This document shows positions 41,006 through 50,640 of a stretch of 64,000 nt of DNA, piece by piece. The notes beneath the pieces are model-generated. The model saw nothing but the letters and a program-made list of their open reading frames with translations. It did no database searches and was not told where the DNA came from. Position numbers and translations under genes: made by a program. Numbering within the stretch: the stretch's first letter is position 1; the number at the start of each line of letters is the position of its first letter. The stretch is taken from assembly GCF_000426665.1 (NCBI RefSeq), contig NZ_AUFU01000007.1, positions 1 to 64,000 on the forward strand. The letters run 5' to 3'. Source of the stretch: Centipeda artemidis DSM 19719. Its GTDB lineage: Bacteria > Bacillota > Negativicutes > Selenomonadales > Selenomonadaceae.

Positions 41006-42033
41006 CGCCTGTTCCTCCCCCTGCGAATCAAATAGAGGAAGAACGGCACGCCGATGAGCGCCGTCACCGCGCCGAGCGGCGTCTCGAACGGCGGGTGAAT
41101 CGTCCGCGCCGCGATGTCCGCGAGCGTGACGAGAAGCGCGCCGAGAAGAGCCGAGACAGGGATCACCTTCCGATAGTCGATGCCCACGATTTTACGCGTG
41201 ATATGCGGCGTCACGAGCCCGACGAAGCCCACGGGGCCCGCCACTGCCACGGCAGAGCCCGCAAGCAGGAGCACCGTCACGCCCGCGACGAGGCGGATGC
41301 GCCCGATCTTGCTCCCGAGCCCGACGGCGACCTCCTCGCCGAACGAGAGCAGCGTCACCGAGCGCGCAATGCTCATCGCAAGCGCAAGCCCCGCGGTCGT
41401 CCACGGCAGGAGAAAGAGCGCCTGCTCCATGCGCACGCCGCTGATGCCGCCCGCCGTCCAATACGAGAGATCCTGCGCCACCTCGAAATACACCGTCATC
41501 GCCTGCGTCACCGCGCCGAACACCGCGCCGATCGCCGTCCCCGCGAGCGCGAGAAATACGGGGCCGCGTCCCGCGCCCTTTGCCTGCGCGAGGAAAAAGA
41601 TCGCGAGCGTCGCAAGCCCCGCCCCCGCAAGCGAAAAGAGGAGTGATAAACTCAGTCCCCCCTGCGGGAAGAGAATCATAAAGACGGCAAGCCCGAAGCC
41701 CGCCCCGGCGTTGATGCCGAGAATGGAGGGGCTCGCCATCGGGTTGTTCGTCACGCCCTGCATCAGCGCGCCTGCGACCGCAAAGCTCGCACCGCACAGG
41801 AGCGCCGCGAGGAGTCGCGGCAGGCGCAGCGTCCGAACGATCATCTCCTGCACGTTCGCCGGATCGTACGCCATGAATGACCGGAAAATCGTCGCAACAG
41901 ACACATCCTGCGCGCCAATATAGAGCGACATGAGACACGCCGCAAAGAGTCCGCCGCAGAGCAGCAGGGAGATGGCGAGCGCAAGAGATACGCCGCCGCC
42001 CGCCGCCCGCACCGGAGCCGTATTGCCTTCCAT
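41002..42033 (-). CDS. iron-siderophore ABC transporter permease (FecCD family), first copy
   Basis: Inner-membrane permease of the FecCD family, 343 residues and about 10 helices. Key segments are QEMIVRTLRLPRLLAALLCG, GVTNNPMASPSILGINAGAG and GPVGFVGLVTPHITRKIVGI. ATG 42033 follows AAAGGGGG; a longer frame to 42111 runs into an intercistronic hairpin and is rejected. It is the first ABC gene after the TonB-dependent receptor and pairs with the next permease. Confidence 0.92.
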   Translation of the reverse strand: MEGNTAPVRAAGGGVSLALAISLLLCGGLFAACLMSLYIGAQDVSVATIFRSFMAYDPANVQEMIVRTLRLPRLLAALLCGASFAVAGALMQGVTNNPMASPSILGINAGAGFGLAVFMILFPQGGLSLSLLFSLAGAGLATLAIFFLAQAKGAGRGPVFLALAGTAIGAVFGAVTQAMTVYFEVAQDLSYWTAGGISGVRMEQALFLLPWTTAGLALAMSIARSVTLLSFGEEVAVGLGSKIGRIRLVAGVTVLLLAGSAVAVAGPVGFVGLVTPHITRKIVGIDYRKVIPVSALLGALLVTLADIAARTIHPPFETPLGAVTALIGVPFFLYLIRRGRNRR

Positions 42034-42085
42034 AGTACCCCCTTTGACGATATGCACGACATAATAACGCACGTATAAACGACGA

Positions 42086-42108
42086 GAGGCACGGCGACGC
42101 CGTGCCTC
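42086..42108 (-). other. intercistronic hairpin between receptor and ABC genes
   Basis: GAGGCACGGC and GCCGTGCCTC form a perfect 10-bp stem with a 3-nt loop, 65 bp after the receptor stop. There is no T-run on the minus strand. It may stabilise the receptor message or reduce expression of the ABC genes. Confidence 0.5.
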
Positions 42109-42172
42109 CACCGAACGCGCATGATACGCCGGTCATCATGGAAACGATATGATGCTGTCCCGGCGTTCTATG

Positions 42173-44341
42173 TTAGAAATCCGCCGTCATGGAGAGCATG
42201 AACGTGCGCGGCGCACCGAGGTATACCGCGCCGCGATCAAGCGCGTGCCAGTAGTTCCGGTTGAACACATTGTAGACATCCGCGCGCACCGTCACGGGCG
42301 TACCGCCAGCCTTGAACCGATAGCGTGCGCCCACATCGACACACGTCCACGGTGCGACGCGGAACGTATTCGCATCATTGGCATAGGTCGAAGAGTTATA
42401 CGTCATACGCGCTGAGAGCGAAAGCCCCGGGACGCCGTGAATATCCTGCTCGAGTCCGAGCACCGCCGTCATGCGCGGGCTGCCGCTTTGAATTTTCCCG
42501 TCATTAACGCCGCCGCTTGTCTTTTCAAAGCGCGCGTTCAGCCACGTCATACCGCCCGTGATGCGCGTCCCCGCCTTCGGCTCGCCGAAGAACGTCCACT
42601 CCAGCCCACGGTTGCGCACCTCGCCGTCCGCAGATTCTATCAGCGTGACGGGATCCCGTACGATCGCCGCATTCTTGATGGAGAACGCGCTGAGCGTCGT
42701 CGCAAATTTGCCGAAGTCATATTTTGCGCCGATCTCGTACTGCTTGGCGACAAACGGCTTCATCTTCTCTCCGGCATTCGCGGCATTACTATTCGCCTCA
42801 TCGCCATCCTTGAGCCCCTGAATATAGTTCGCATAGAGAGAAAGCCGCTTCGTCGGTTGATGCACGAGCGCAAAGGCGGGCGAGAATTTCGACTCCTCAT
42901 AGGACTTCCTGGGCCTATATTCCTCGATGATGATCTGCTGCAAACGTCCGCCGACAATGAACGTCCAGCGTTTGTCCTTCGTCGTCATCACATCGGAGAG
43001 CGCGATGCTGCGCAGCGTCTCCGAATCGTTCAGCGGCAGGCGTTTCGTCAAGGGGCCGAGAAAGCTGTCAAGATCCCTCCACTGGAGATGATACAAATTC
43101 GTATTATATTCTTTTCCCGTAAGAGAGTTCTGGAACATATAGCGGTCATAGTGCATGAGACTTGCCGCGAGCGTCATCTCATGATCGATCGCCCCCGTTT
43201 CAAATTTCCCCTTGAGGCCGACTTCCGCACTCTTTGCCTTATTGATCTGATTGTTGTAGCGGTGGACAACGCGGAGCGATCCGTTGGCATTTCGGAGCGA
43301 TACCTGGCTGCTCAGCGTATCCTGATGCGTGATGCGCATACCGAACGCCGCATACCCCGTGATATTCTTATCGATGTCATACTCGGTACGCAAGAGCCCG
43401 AACTTCTCGATGACCTTGCGGAACGTGCCGGGTGCGCCAAAGTTTGTGTTGATATCTACACGCGGTGCACTTCCACCAAGCGCTCGAATGACGTTGTCGG
43501 ATATTTGCAGACGATACTGCGCATTCTCCACGCGGTTGCTGATGATGCCGGCGTCAAACGTCGTGCGGCTGCGGTCGGTATTGTAGTCCACGCCGATAAA
43601 TCCCGTATGCGTCTTGATGCGCTCGCGGTCATACTGACCATCGCCGTTGTTGTGGAGAAGATTGACGCGCACGCCGAGCTTATTGTCTGCGGAGCGACGG
43701 CTGATGTCGATGTGCTGCGTGAACTGCCCCCAGTTGCCATAGGAAAGCGTCACGCTTGCCTTGTTCCCCTCCGCACGCTTCGTGACGAAGTTGACCGTGC
43801 CGCCGAGCGATCCGTTCGGCGCCATACCGTTCAGCAGCGCCCCGACCCCCTTGAGGAGTTCGACGCGATCCACATACTCGATGCCGCCGTAGAATCGCGG
43901 CGCGACGCCGTAGATCCCGTTGAGCTGCGTGTCCTGCTGCTGTGCCTTGAACCCGCGGATCATCCACGCCTGCGACACCGACGAGAGCGTCAGATCGGAG
44001 ACCGACGGATCATTCGCGATCACGTCGACGACGGAGCTTGCCTGTTGGTTCTCGATCATTTGACTGTTGAACGTTGTCACGTTAAACGGCACGTCCATGA
44101 AGTCGCGCTCGCCGAGCACACCGAGGTGGCTCGTGCGTGCAATTTGACCTCCTGCATAGACGGACGGCTGTTCACTTTCTCCGGATGCCGCCGTCTCGTG
44201 TACCCCGACAACCTCAACTTCCTCGAGGTCGTAGACCTCCGGCTCATCCGCCGCCGCAAACGCCGTCATCGGCAATGCGGCAATCGCCGTCATGAGTGCG
44301 AGGCGGATGCTGCTCTTTAATCTTTTCGTCTCGTAACGCAC
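42173..44341 (-). CDS. TonB-dependent siderophore receptor
   Basis: Outer-membrane 22-strand beta barrel importing a ferric siderophore, 722 residues. The signal peptide ends near AFA (LALMTAIAALPMTAFAAADE). LEEVEVVGVHE is a TonB-box-like segment, followed by the plug (PFNVTTFNSQMIENQQASSV...MIRGFKAQQQDTQLNGIYGV). The end (YNVFNRNYWHALDRGAVYLG, then TFMLSMTADF with terminal Phe) is the FhuA-type barrel finish. The start is GTG 44341 with GGGGAGGG 7 nt upstream; the longer frame to 44416 is rejected because it runs through that site. It lies between tonB and the ABC genes. Ligand is unknown; the FhuA/FoxA-like form suggests a hydroxamate. Confidence 0.9.
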   Translation of the reverse strand: MRYETKRLKSSIRLALMTAIAALPMTAFAAADEPEVYDLEEVEVVGVHETAASGESEQPSVYAGGQIARTSHLGVLGERDFMDVPFNVTTFNSQMIENQQASSVVDVIANDPSVSDLTLSSVSQAWMIRGFKAQQQDTQLNGIYGVAPRFYGGIEYVDRVELLKGVGALLNGMAPNGSLGGTVNFVTKRAEGNKASVTLSYGNWGQFTQHIDISRRSADNKLGVRVNLLHNNGDGQYDRERIKTHTGFIGVDYNTDRSRTTFDAGIISNRVENAQYRLQISDNVIRALGGSAPRVDINTNFGAPGTFRKVIEKFGLLRTEYDIDKNITGYAAFGMRITHQDTLSSQVSLRNANGSLRVVHRYNNQINKAKSAEVGLKGKFETGAIDHEMTLAASLMHYDRYMFQNSLTGKEYNTNLYHLQWRDLDSFLGPLTKRLPLNDSETLRSIALSDVMTTKDKRWTFIVGGRLQQIIIEEYRPRKSYEESKFSPAFALVHQPTKRLSLYANYIQGLKDGDEANSNAANAGEKMKPFVAKQYEIGAKYDFGKFATTLSAFSIKNAAIVRDPVTLIESADGEVRNRGLEWTFFGEPKAGTRITGGMTWLNARFEKTSGGVNDGKIQSGSPRMTAVLGLEQDIHGVPGLSLSARMTYNSSTYANDANTFRVAPWTCVDVGARYRFKAGGTPVTVRADVYNVFNRNYWHALDRGAVYLGAPRTFMLSMTADF

Positions 44342-44440
44342 GGGTATTCCCTCCCCTGTCTCTATTCCCAAATTTTCCCAAAAATTTCCCAAGACCTTCT
44401 TTCCAAGAAGGAGCATAAACGTTTATCGCGGTATCCCCGC

Positions 44441-45157
44441 TTATTTAAGATTGAACCTAACCGGTATCCTCGTATAGGCGGAAACCGGCTCGCCTTCTTC
44501 GTTCTGGGCGGGTGAAAACGGCGTGTTATAGATCGCCGCGATCGCCGCCTGATCCATCTCCGGATAGCCCGAGGACTGTTCTGCTGTTGCGTCCTGCACG
44601 CTGCCGTCCGCCGTCACAACGAACCGGACAACGACGACGCCCGTAATTCCCTGACTGCGAAGTGACTCCGGATAGACCGGTTGAGGCGTTGAAAGATTGC
44701 GCGGAGGTACTTTCGGTCGTTTTGACGATTGCGAGTTTCCCGCAGGGGCATTGCTGTCGCTCCCACCGCCGTTGTTCGCATTGCTGTTCGTCGACGCATT
44801 GTTCGCTCCCGTATCCGTCGACGAGGTGCTGCTCGCGTTCGTATTCGCCGCTGCGCTCTGCCGCGGCGTCTCGCGCGGCTGCTCCTGCTGCGGCTGCGGT
44901 TCGGGCTCCTTCTTCGGCTTTTCAAATTGGATGTCGTCAATGCTCGGCGGCGGCGGAGGCGGTGCCGCAGCCTGTGCCGCCGCTGCCGGCGCGCTTGCAG
45001 GAGCGGCAGTATCATAGATCTCCACATCGATCGGACGTTTATCCGGTGTCGCAGCCACGGCAAACAAGCCCATTGCCGCCGCCGCGATCAACAGACCAAA
45101 ATGAATCCCGATAGATGCGCTCCACGAGATAACTTTTTCTTTCCCCGCTATATCCAT
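44441..45157 (-). CDS. tonB: energy transducer TonB
   Basis: Couples the proton motive force to the outer-membrane receptor. 238 residues: an N-terminal anchor helix (SASIGIHFGLLIAAAAMGLF), a proline-rich linker starting PPPPPPSIDD, a long Asn/Ser/Thr/Gly-rich stretch (about 105-150) and the C-terminal TonB domain (TPQPVYPESLRSQGITGVVV with the conserved YP, then SSGYPEMDQAAIAAI). I chose ATG 45157, 8 nt after GGGGG; ATG 45163 is too close. No exbB or exbD lies nearby, so those partners are elsewhere. It is first in the operon, behind a palindromic operator. Confidence 0.9.
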   Translation of the reverse strand: MDIAGKEKVISWSASIGIHFGLLIAAAAMGLFAVAATPDKRPIDVEIYDTAAPASAPAAAAQAAAPPPPPPSIDDIQFEKPKKEPEPQPQQEQPRETPRQSAAANTNASSTSSTDTGANNASTNSNANNGGGSDSNAPAGNSQSSKRPKVPPRNLSTPQPVYPESLRSQGITGVVVVRFVVTADGSVQDATAEQSSGYPEMDQAAIAAIYNTPFSPAQNEEGEPVSAYTRIPVRFNLK

Positions 45158-45183
45158 AGCCATACCCCCATAAAATGACAGAC

Positions 45184-45202
45184 TTATCTCATAATGAGAA
45201 AC
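45184..45202 (-). promoter_or_regulatory. Fur-like palindromic operator before tonB
   Basis: TCTCAT-A-ATGAGA is a perfect 6-1-6 palindrome in an AT-rich context, 27-45 bp before the tonB start. An upstream minus-strand promoter TTAGCA, 18 bp, TATTAT lies around 45220-45250. Given the iron-uptake genes, an iron regulator is the natural candidate. Confidence 0.5.
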
Positions 45203-45255
45203 ACTATCACTTTTAACGTGGTCATAATACCACATAATTACATCTTTTGCTAATT

Positions 45256-45299
45256 AAAAATAAAAAGGAGCGCCCGCATCCTGTTCAATCGGTCGCTCC
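45256..45299 (-). terminator. terminator after glyS
   Basis: On the minus strand GGAGCG pairs with CGCTCC (outer stem 45267-45272 with 45294-45299) and is followed by TTTTTATTTTTAAT. It separates glyS from the upstream-reading tonB promoter region. Confidence 0.7.
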
Positions 45300-45324
45300 G
45301 TAATCATTCTGTATGTTGTGTCCT

Positions 45325-47388
45325 TTAATTGAGGACGATCTTGCTGAAATCCGCCGTCTCGAGCAGATAGTCGTCGATCGATTTCAGCAGCGACAGTCGG
45401 TTCGCCTTGATGCGCTCGTCCTGATCCATGACCATAACGGCGTCAAAGAACGCAGCGATGGCAGCGGCAAGACGGCGTTCCACCGCTAGTGTCCCATCAT
45501 CGTCGCTCCCGGACGCGCGCAACTCCACTGCAGTTTCATATGCCGCCAGCAAGATACGTTCCTCATCCGCCGCAAAGAGCGCAGAATCCACAGCGCCCGT
45601 GGACGCACTGCGCGCAATGTTGCCCACACGGACGAAGGACTGCACGATCGCCGCCGCATCGTCCGCCGCGAGCAGGTGCTCCACATGGGCGGCACGTACC
45701 GGCACATCCGCAACGGTATCCACATCGCTGAGCACGGCCTCCTGCACATCATAACGCACGCCGCGCTCCGTGAGGACGTTCTTCAGGCGCAGGCGAATGA
45801 ACTCCGCGACATCGACCTGCATCTTGCTCCGCGCCGCATCGTCCAAATCATAGAGATCACACGCCTCGTCTATGAGATCGGAGAGCAGAATGCCGCTCTC
45901 ATGGAGGATGAGCATGTTGACGAGCCCGAGCGCCTGACGGCGCAGACCGAACGGATCCTGCGACCCCGTCGGGATCTTGCCGCGGCTGAACGTGCCGACA
46001 ATGTTGTCGATCTTATCCGCAACGCTGAGTGCAAAGCCGAGATCGCTCTCCGGCAGCGCATCCCCCGCAAAGCGCGGCATATACTGCTCGTCGATGGCAC
46101 GCGCGACCTCCGGCTTCTCTCCGTCGAGGAGGGCATATTCGCGTCCCATGATCCCCTGCAGCTCGGTGAACTCCGTCACCATGCCCGTCACGAGATCCGC
46201 CTTCGAGAGCTCCGCCGCCCGGCGCGCATCCGCCGCCATGGTCTCATATGCTGCGTCGTCGCCCGCGGTCATATCCTCGACAACCGACGCCGCCAGTTGT
46301 GCAAGGCGTTCCGTCTTTTCATACATCGAGCCGAGCCCCTGCTGGAACACGACCGTGTGCAGCTTCTCGCGATGCTCCGCGAGCGATTTCTTCCGATCCT
46401 CGTCAAAGAAGAACTGCGCGTCCGCGAGCCGCGCGCGCAGGACACGCTCATTCCCGTGCGCCACTACGTCAAGGTACTCTCTGCCGCCGTTGCGCACAGT
46501 GATAAAGACGGGCAGGAGACTGCCGTCCGCCGCCTTCACCGGGAAATACCGCTGATGGTCGCGCATCGGGGTAATGACCGCCTCGGCGGGCAGCGCGAGG
46601 TATTTCTCCTCAAACGATCCGCTGAGCGCTGTCGGGTATTCCACGAGGTACAGCACCTCCTCGAGGAGGTCGGGCGTGATCTCCGCCGTGCCGCCGCACG
46701 CCTTTGCCACATCTGCAATCTGCGCAGAGATCATCGTACGCCGCCGCACGGGATCCGCGATGATGTACGCCGCTTCGCACGCCGTCTCGTAATCTGCCGC
46801 ACAGGAAATCGTAAAGTCCTCCGGTGCGAGCGTCCGATGCCCGCGCGAACGGTTGCCGCTCGTCACTTCGGCAAGTGTAAACGGTACGACGTCCGTGCCA
46901 TAGAGCGCGACGATCCAACGAATCGGGCGGATGAAGCGGAAGTCGAGATCGCCCCACCGCATACTGTTCGGCAGGGGAATCGCACGGATGAGCGCGGGCA
47001 GGAGTTCCTTTAGGATCTCCGCCGTCGGCGCGCCCGTCTCGTGCACCGCCGCATAGACGTAGCCGTCGCGGCGGATGAGGTCTTCGGGCGCGACGTGCTG
47101 CCCGCGCGCGAAGCCCGCGCCTGCCTTGGTCGGGTTGCCGTCCGCATCAAACGCGATGGAGATCGCGGGACCCCGCGTCTCCGTATTGACGTCCGCCTGC
47201 CGCTCCGCCGCGCCCGTCACGATGAGCGCCATGCGGCGCGGCGTGCCGAGCGTACGAATCTCATCATAGGAAATACGCTGCTCCGTGAGCATTTCACCCG
47301 CGAGACGCTTCATCTCACGCAGAAGGTTCGGCATCGCATGTGCGGGGATCTCCTCCGTCCCGATTTCAAGCAGTAAGTCTCTCTTCAT
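45325..47388 (-). CDS. glyS: glycyl-tRNA synthetase beta subunit
   Basis: Beta chain of the bacterial alpha2-beta2 glycyl-tRNA synthetase, 687 residues, recognising tRNA-Gly. It starts [20 protein letters not shown], with [30 protein letters not shown], and an HD-like then C-terminal helical anticodon-binding part ([20 protein letters not shown]). Its ATG overlaps the glyQ stop (ATGA), which keeps subunit amounts balanced. The length and all recognisable blocks are normal. A terminator follows. Confidence 0.97.
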   Translation of the reverse strand: MKRDLLLEIGTEEIPAHAMPNLLREMKRLAGEMLTEQRISYDEIRTLGTPRRMALIVTGAAERQADVNTETRGPAISIAFDADGNPTKAGAGFARGQHVAPEDLIRRDGYVYAAVHETGAPTAEILKELLPALIRAIPLPNSMRWGDLDFRFIRPIRWIVALYGTDVVPFTLAEVTSGNRSRGHRTLAPEDFTISCAADYETACEAAYIIADPVRRRTMISAQIADVAKACGGTAEITPDLLEEVLYLVEYPTALSGSFEEKYLALPAEAVITPMRDHQRYFPVKAADGSLLPVFITVRNGGREYLDVVAHGNERVLRARLADAQFFFDEDRKKSLAEHREKLHTVVFQQGLGSMYEKTERLAQLAASVVEDMTAGDDAAYETMAADARRAAELSKADLVTGMVTEFTELQGIMGREYALLDGEKPEVARAIDEQYMPRFAGDALPESDLGFALSVADKIDNIVGTFSRGKIPTGSQDPFGLRRQALGLVNMLILHESGILLSDLIDEACDLYDLDDAARSKMQVDVAEFIRLRLKNVLTERGVRYDVQEAVLSDVDTVADVPVRAAHVEHLLAADDAAAIVQSFVRVGNIARSASTGAVDSALFAADEERILLAAYETAVELRASGSDDDGTLAVERRLAAAIAAFFDAVMVMDQDERIKANRLSLLKSIDDYLLETADFSKIVLN

Positions 47389-48266
47389 GCCTTCGCCCCC
47401 TTCTTCAGCATCGGATAGCCGAGCGCCTCACGCTGTGCCAGATACGCCTCGGCGCAGAGCCGCGCGAGTTTCCGCACGCGCCCGATGAACGCCGTACGCT
47501 GCGACACGCTGATGGCACCGCGCGCGTCGAGCAGGTTGAACGTATGCGAGCATTTCAGCACATAGTCGTGCGCCGGATGCACATGCCCCGCGCCGATAAC
47601 GCGCACCGCTTCCGCCTCGTATTTATCGAACAGCTCAAAGAGCAGATCCTCATCCGAGAGGTCGAACGCATAGGTGGACTGCTCGAACTCATTCTGCCGA
47701 AATACGTCGCCGTAGGTCACATCGTCCGTCCATGCGATATCATAAACGTTCTCCACGCCCTGAATATACATCGCAAGGCGCTCGAGCCCGTAGGTGATCT
47801 CCACCGAGACGGGCTTCACATCGTGACTGCCGACCTGCTGGAAATAGGTGAACTGCGTGATCTCCATGCCGTCCAGCCAGACCTCCCAGCCGAGCCCCCA
47901 CGCGCCGAGCGTCGGTGACTCCCAGTTGTCCTCGACGAACCGGATGTCATGCTCCTCGGCGCGGATGCCGAGCCGTGCAAGACTTTCAAGATAAAGCTCC
48001 TGAATGTTGTCCGGCGAGGGTTTCATGATGACCTGGAACTGATGGTGCTGATAGAGACGGTTCGGGTTATCCCCATAGCGGCCGTCCGCGGGGCGGCGCG
48101 ACGGCTCGACATAGGCGACATTCCACGGCTCGGGGCCGAGCACGCGCAGGAACGTCCACGGGCTCATCGTTCCCGCGCCTTTCTCCACATCGTACGGCTG
48201 CGCAAGGATGCAGCCCTGCCCCGACCAAAACTCCTGCAGTGCGAGGATAACCTCTTGGAATTTCAT
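47385..48266 (-). CDS. glyQ: glycyl-tRNA synthetase alpha subunit
   Basis: Catalytic alpha chain, 293 residues, class II aminoacyl-tRNA synthetase fold. It shows [40 protein letters not shown] with [17 protein letters not shown] (motif 2 area), and [27 protein letters not shown] precedes the ATG. Only 67 bp, largely filled by a terminator, separate it from the upstream small gene, so no T-box leader is present here and the promoter must be very close. Confidence 0.97.
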   Translation of the reverse strand: MKFQEVILALQEFWSGQGCILAQPYDVEKGAGTMSPWTFLRVLGPEPWNVAYVEPSRRPADGRYGDNPNRLYQHHQFQVIMKPSPDNIQELYLESLARLGIRAEEHDIRFVEDNWESPTLGAWGLGWEVWLDGMEITQFTYFQQVGSHDVKPVSVEITYGLERLAMYIQGVENVYDIAWTDDVTYGDVFRQNEFEQSTYAFDLSDEDLLFELFDKYEAEAVRVIGAGHVHPAHDYVLKCSHTFNLLDARGAISVSQRTAFIGRVRKLARLCAEAYLAQREALGYPMLKKGAKA

Positions 48267-48283
48267 ACAAACAACTCCTCCAA

Positions 48284-48316
48284 TAAAAAACCGCGATCCT
48301 TCATAGAATGCGCGGT
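48284..48316 (-). terminator. terminator between the small membrane protein gene and glyQ
   Basis: On the minus strand ACCGCG pairs with CGCGGT (15-nt loop), followed by TTTTTTATT. It ends the exonuclease/small-protein transcript 18 bp after its stop. Confidence 0.75.
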
Positions 48317-48333
48317 TTCGCTCCCGTCAAATA

Positions 48334-48573
48334 CTATTTGAAATTCTCCTCCAAACTTTGAAGAATCTTCGACTGTCTGTCGTTCACGGGCTTCTCCCAA
48401 CGTCCCTCATAGGCGGCATCGTCGCCGGGAAGCAGTGCACAGACGATGATCAGTATGATGAACATCACCACCGCCGTACCGATGATCTTGCGCTGGCGGG
48501 AACTGCGCTGCTGCTTCACACGTTGAAGCCCGCGCTCGAGTTCCTTGTTTTTCTCCGCTCTCGTCTTTCCCAT
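48334..48573 (-). CDS. small single-pass membrane protein, unknown
   Basis: A 79-residue protein: a charged N-terminus (MGKTRAEKNKELERGLQRVK), one membrane helix (IIGTAVVMFIILIIVCALLP, about 31-50) and a short outside or inside tail ending in EENFK. ATG 48573 follows GGAGG at a long spacing; an in-frame ATG at 48594 would put that site inside the gene and is less likely. It follows the exonuclease gene by 33 bp on the same strand and ends at a terminator. I do not recognise a family. Confidence 0.65.
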   Translation of the reverse strand: MGKTRAEKNKELERGLQRVKQQRSSRQRKIIGTAVVMFIILIIVCALLPGDDAAYEGRWEKPVNDRQSKILQSLEENFK

Positions 48574-48606
48574 GATGCACCGCCTCCTGCCCATTAGGAA
48601 ATTCTG

Positions 48607-49146
48607 CTAAAAGAGACTTTGCTCCTCATACACCGGCTGCCGCATCTGATCATAGCAATACAGCGTCGCAAGCGTATCGGCGAGAGCTCCGTGTGCCTCG
48701 GTCGTCCCCCAGTTGTAGCGGTAGTACTCCGCGCACTCCGTGAGCTTCCACCAGCGATAGCCGCCGCGCCGCGCATCCGGCACCTTGCGCATCTCCGAGA
48801 ACGCGAGCATCACATCGTGCCGGTTTGGATTCGTAATGCGGATGCCCGACTGCCCCAAAAGGCGAATGTCAAACTCAATGTTATAGCCGACGAGCAGGGT
48901 CTCCGGATCGTTGAAAAGCCGTTCCAGCTCCGCCCGGTGCGTAAGAATCGGCGCACAATCCGCCACCATCGCAGGCGAAATGCGGTTCACCTTCTCCGCG
49001 TCCGGCCACTCCTTCTTGGATACGGGCGCATACATCCCGTCCACCACGGTTTTGCCCGCACCGTCCACCACAGCGAGCGTCAGCACCTCATCGTCACTCC
49101 GAAAGCCCGTCGTCTCGGTATCAAAGACCAGAATTTTTTCCAACAT
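48607..49146 (-). CDS. DnaQ-like 3'-5' exonuclease
   Basis: A 179-residue DEDD-family exonuclease. ExoI motif is FDTETTG (8-14) with Asp and Glu, ExoII is VGYNIEFDIRLL, and ExoIII is AHGALADTLAT with His and Asp (DEDDh type). It could be a proofreading-like or RNA/DNA 3'-end trimming enzyme; stand-alone members of this size have varied roles. ATG 49146 follows GGAAGG; an upstream extension to 49170 is rejected for that reason. It is divergent from the flavodiiron gene. Confidence 0.85.
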   Translation of the reverse strand: MLEKILVFDTETTGFRSDDEVLTLAVVDGAGKTVVDGMYAPVSKKEWPDAEKVNRISPAMVADCAPILTHRAELERLFNDPETLLVGYNIEFDIRLLGQSGIRITNPNRHDVMLAFSEMRKVPDARRGGYRWWKLTECAEYYRYNWGTTEAHGALADTLATLYCYDQMRQPVYEEQSLF

Positions 49147-49289
49147 GCAGGTCCTTCCTTTTCTAGTCATTTTCTCCCAATTTTACACAACTTTCGTTAT
49201 AAATATTATACATTACGCAAAATCATCTGTCAAGAAATCGGGATGCGCTGCACCCCGACAAACAGAGGATTTTCCCGCATAATTTACTA

Positions 49290-49318
49290 TTGCAAAAGTA
49301 CGCTTTTTCGGCTAGAAT
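49290..49318 (+). promoter_or_regulatory. promoter of the flavodiiron protein gene
   Basis: TTGCAA (49290-49295), a 17-bp spacer and TAGAAT (49313-49318). The leader of about 75 nt is AT-rich and contains TTCTCATTTATAG, resembling a half-site of the operator before tonB. Confidence 0.6.
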
Positions 49319-49399
49319 ACACCTATGAATATAGTTCTCATTTATAGCTAATATCTATAGGAAATACAAATCAGCCTATGAGCGAAAGGAGCCTCATTC

Positions 49400-50560
49400 A
49401 TGAACGCCATCAAAATCCGGGATGATATTTACTGGGTCGGAGCCATTGACTGGTCGATGCGCAGCTTTCACGGCTACGACACGCAGCGCGGTTCCACCTA
49501 TAATGCATACCTCATCCTCGACGAGAAGATCACCCTCATCGACACAGTGAAGCGCGGTTTTGACGACGAACTGCTCGCGCGCATCTCCACAGTCATCGAT
49601 CCCTCGCGTATCGATTACATCATCTCCAACCACGTCGAGCCGGATCACTCGCACACCGTTCCCATCATCTCGCGGCTCGCCCCGAACGCGAAGGTCATCA
49701 CGAGCGCGCCGAATGGGCTCAAGGGGCTCAAGGCGTACTACGGCGACCTCCCCTACGAGACGGTCAAGGCGGGTTCTACGCTCTCCATCGGCAAGCGCAC
49801 CCTGCAATTCATCCCGACGCCGATGCTCCACTGGCCGGACAGTATGGTCACCTACTGCCCCGAGGAAAAAATTCTGTTCTCGAACGACGCGTTCGGTCAG
49901 CACCTCGCGAGCGGCACGCGCTACGATGACGACACTGATCTCGCCATCGTCTGCGAGGAGGCGAAAAAATACTACGCCAACATCCTTTTCCCCTATGGCA
50001 ATCAAGCACAGGCGGCGCTCAAAGCGCTCCACGGGCTCGATATGGAGCTCATCGCCACGGGACACGGCATCATCTGGCGCTCGCATATCCCCGAGATCAT
50101 CAAGCACTATAAGCAGTGGTCGACGGGCGAGACCGAGGATCGCGCCGTCATTGTCTTTGACACCATGTGGCACTCCACGGAGATGATGGCGCACGCCATC
50201 GCCGAGGCATTCATCGACAAGGGCATGTCCGTCGGTTACTACGACATCAAGTGCAACACACACGCGGACATCATGACCGACGTCCTCACGAGCCGTTACC
50301 TCGCCGTCGGCTCCCCTACGCTCAACAACAACATGCTCCCCACCATCGGCGGCTTCCTCTGCTACATGAAGGGGCTTGCTCCAAAAGGACGCAAAGCCTT
50401 TGCCTTCGGCTCGTACGGCTGGGGCGGGCAGAGCATTGGGCAGATAGAGGATGAGCTCAAGGGCACAGGCTGCGAAATCGTCCTCGACAAGGTACGCATG
50501 CTTTACGTCCCCTCGAGCGAACAGCTCGCTGCCCTGCGCGATCAGATTCTCGCATTGTAA
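49400..50560 (+). CDS. FprA-family A-type flavoprotein (flavodiiron protein)
   Basis: Reduces oxygen to water or nitric oxide to nitrous oxide, protecting an anaerobe. 386 residues: an N-terminal beta-lactamase-like diiron domain and a C-terminal flavodoxin domain from about 250. Diiron ligands are in NHVEPDHS (His78, Glu80, Asp82, His83), with later His and Asp in PTPMLHWPDSM, FSNDAFGQHL and ATGHGIIW. The FMN loop is VIVFDTMWHSTEMMA, followed by GSPTLNNNMLP and GSYGWGGQS. AAAGGAG precedes the ATG. It is a single-gene unit with its own promoter and terminator, and rubredoxin or another donor is encoded elsewhere. Confidence 0.93.
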   Translation: MNAIKIRDDIYWVGAIDWSMRSFHGYDTQRGSTYNAYLILDEKITLIDTVKRGFDDELLARISTVIDPSRIDYIISNHVEPDHSHTVPIISRLAPNAKVITSAPNGLKGLKAYYGDLPYETVKAGSTLSIGKRTLQFIPTPMLHWPDSMVTYCPEEKILFSNDAFGQHLASGTRYDDDTDLAIVCEEAKKYYANILFPYGNQAQAALKALHGLDMELIATGHGIIWRSHIPEIIKHYKQWSTGETEDRAVIVFDTMWHSTEMMAHAIAEAFIDKGMSVGYYDIKCNTHADIMTDVLTSRYLAVGSPTLNNNMLPTIGGFLCYMKGLAPKGRKAFAFGSYGWGGQSIGQIEDELKGTGCEIVLDKVRMLYVPSSEQLAALRDQILAL

Positions 50561-50587
50561 AATGGAAGCCTAAATTGAAGATCCGAA

Positions 50588-50629
50588 CTGCTGCACAAAC
50601 GCATTGGCCAACGTGCAGCAGTCTTTTTA
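50588..50629 (+). terminator. terminator after the flavodiiron gene
   Basis: CTGCTGCAC pairs with GTGCAGCAG across 16 nt, followed by TCTTTTTAT. The hsdR stop lies 12 bp further, read from the other side. Confidence 0.85.
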
Positions 50630-50640
50630 TGTGAGATTTC

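Noticed and set aside
48267-48333. T-box leader upstream of glyQ
   Set aside because: Only 67 bp are available and a terminator of the upstream gene fills half of it; no T-box sequence is present.
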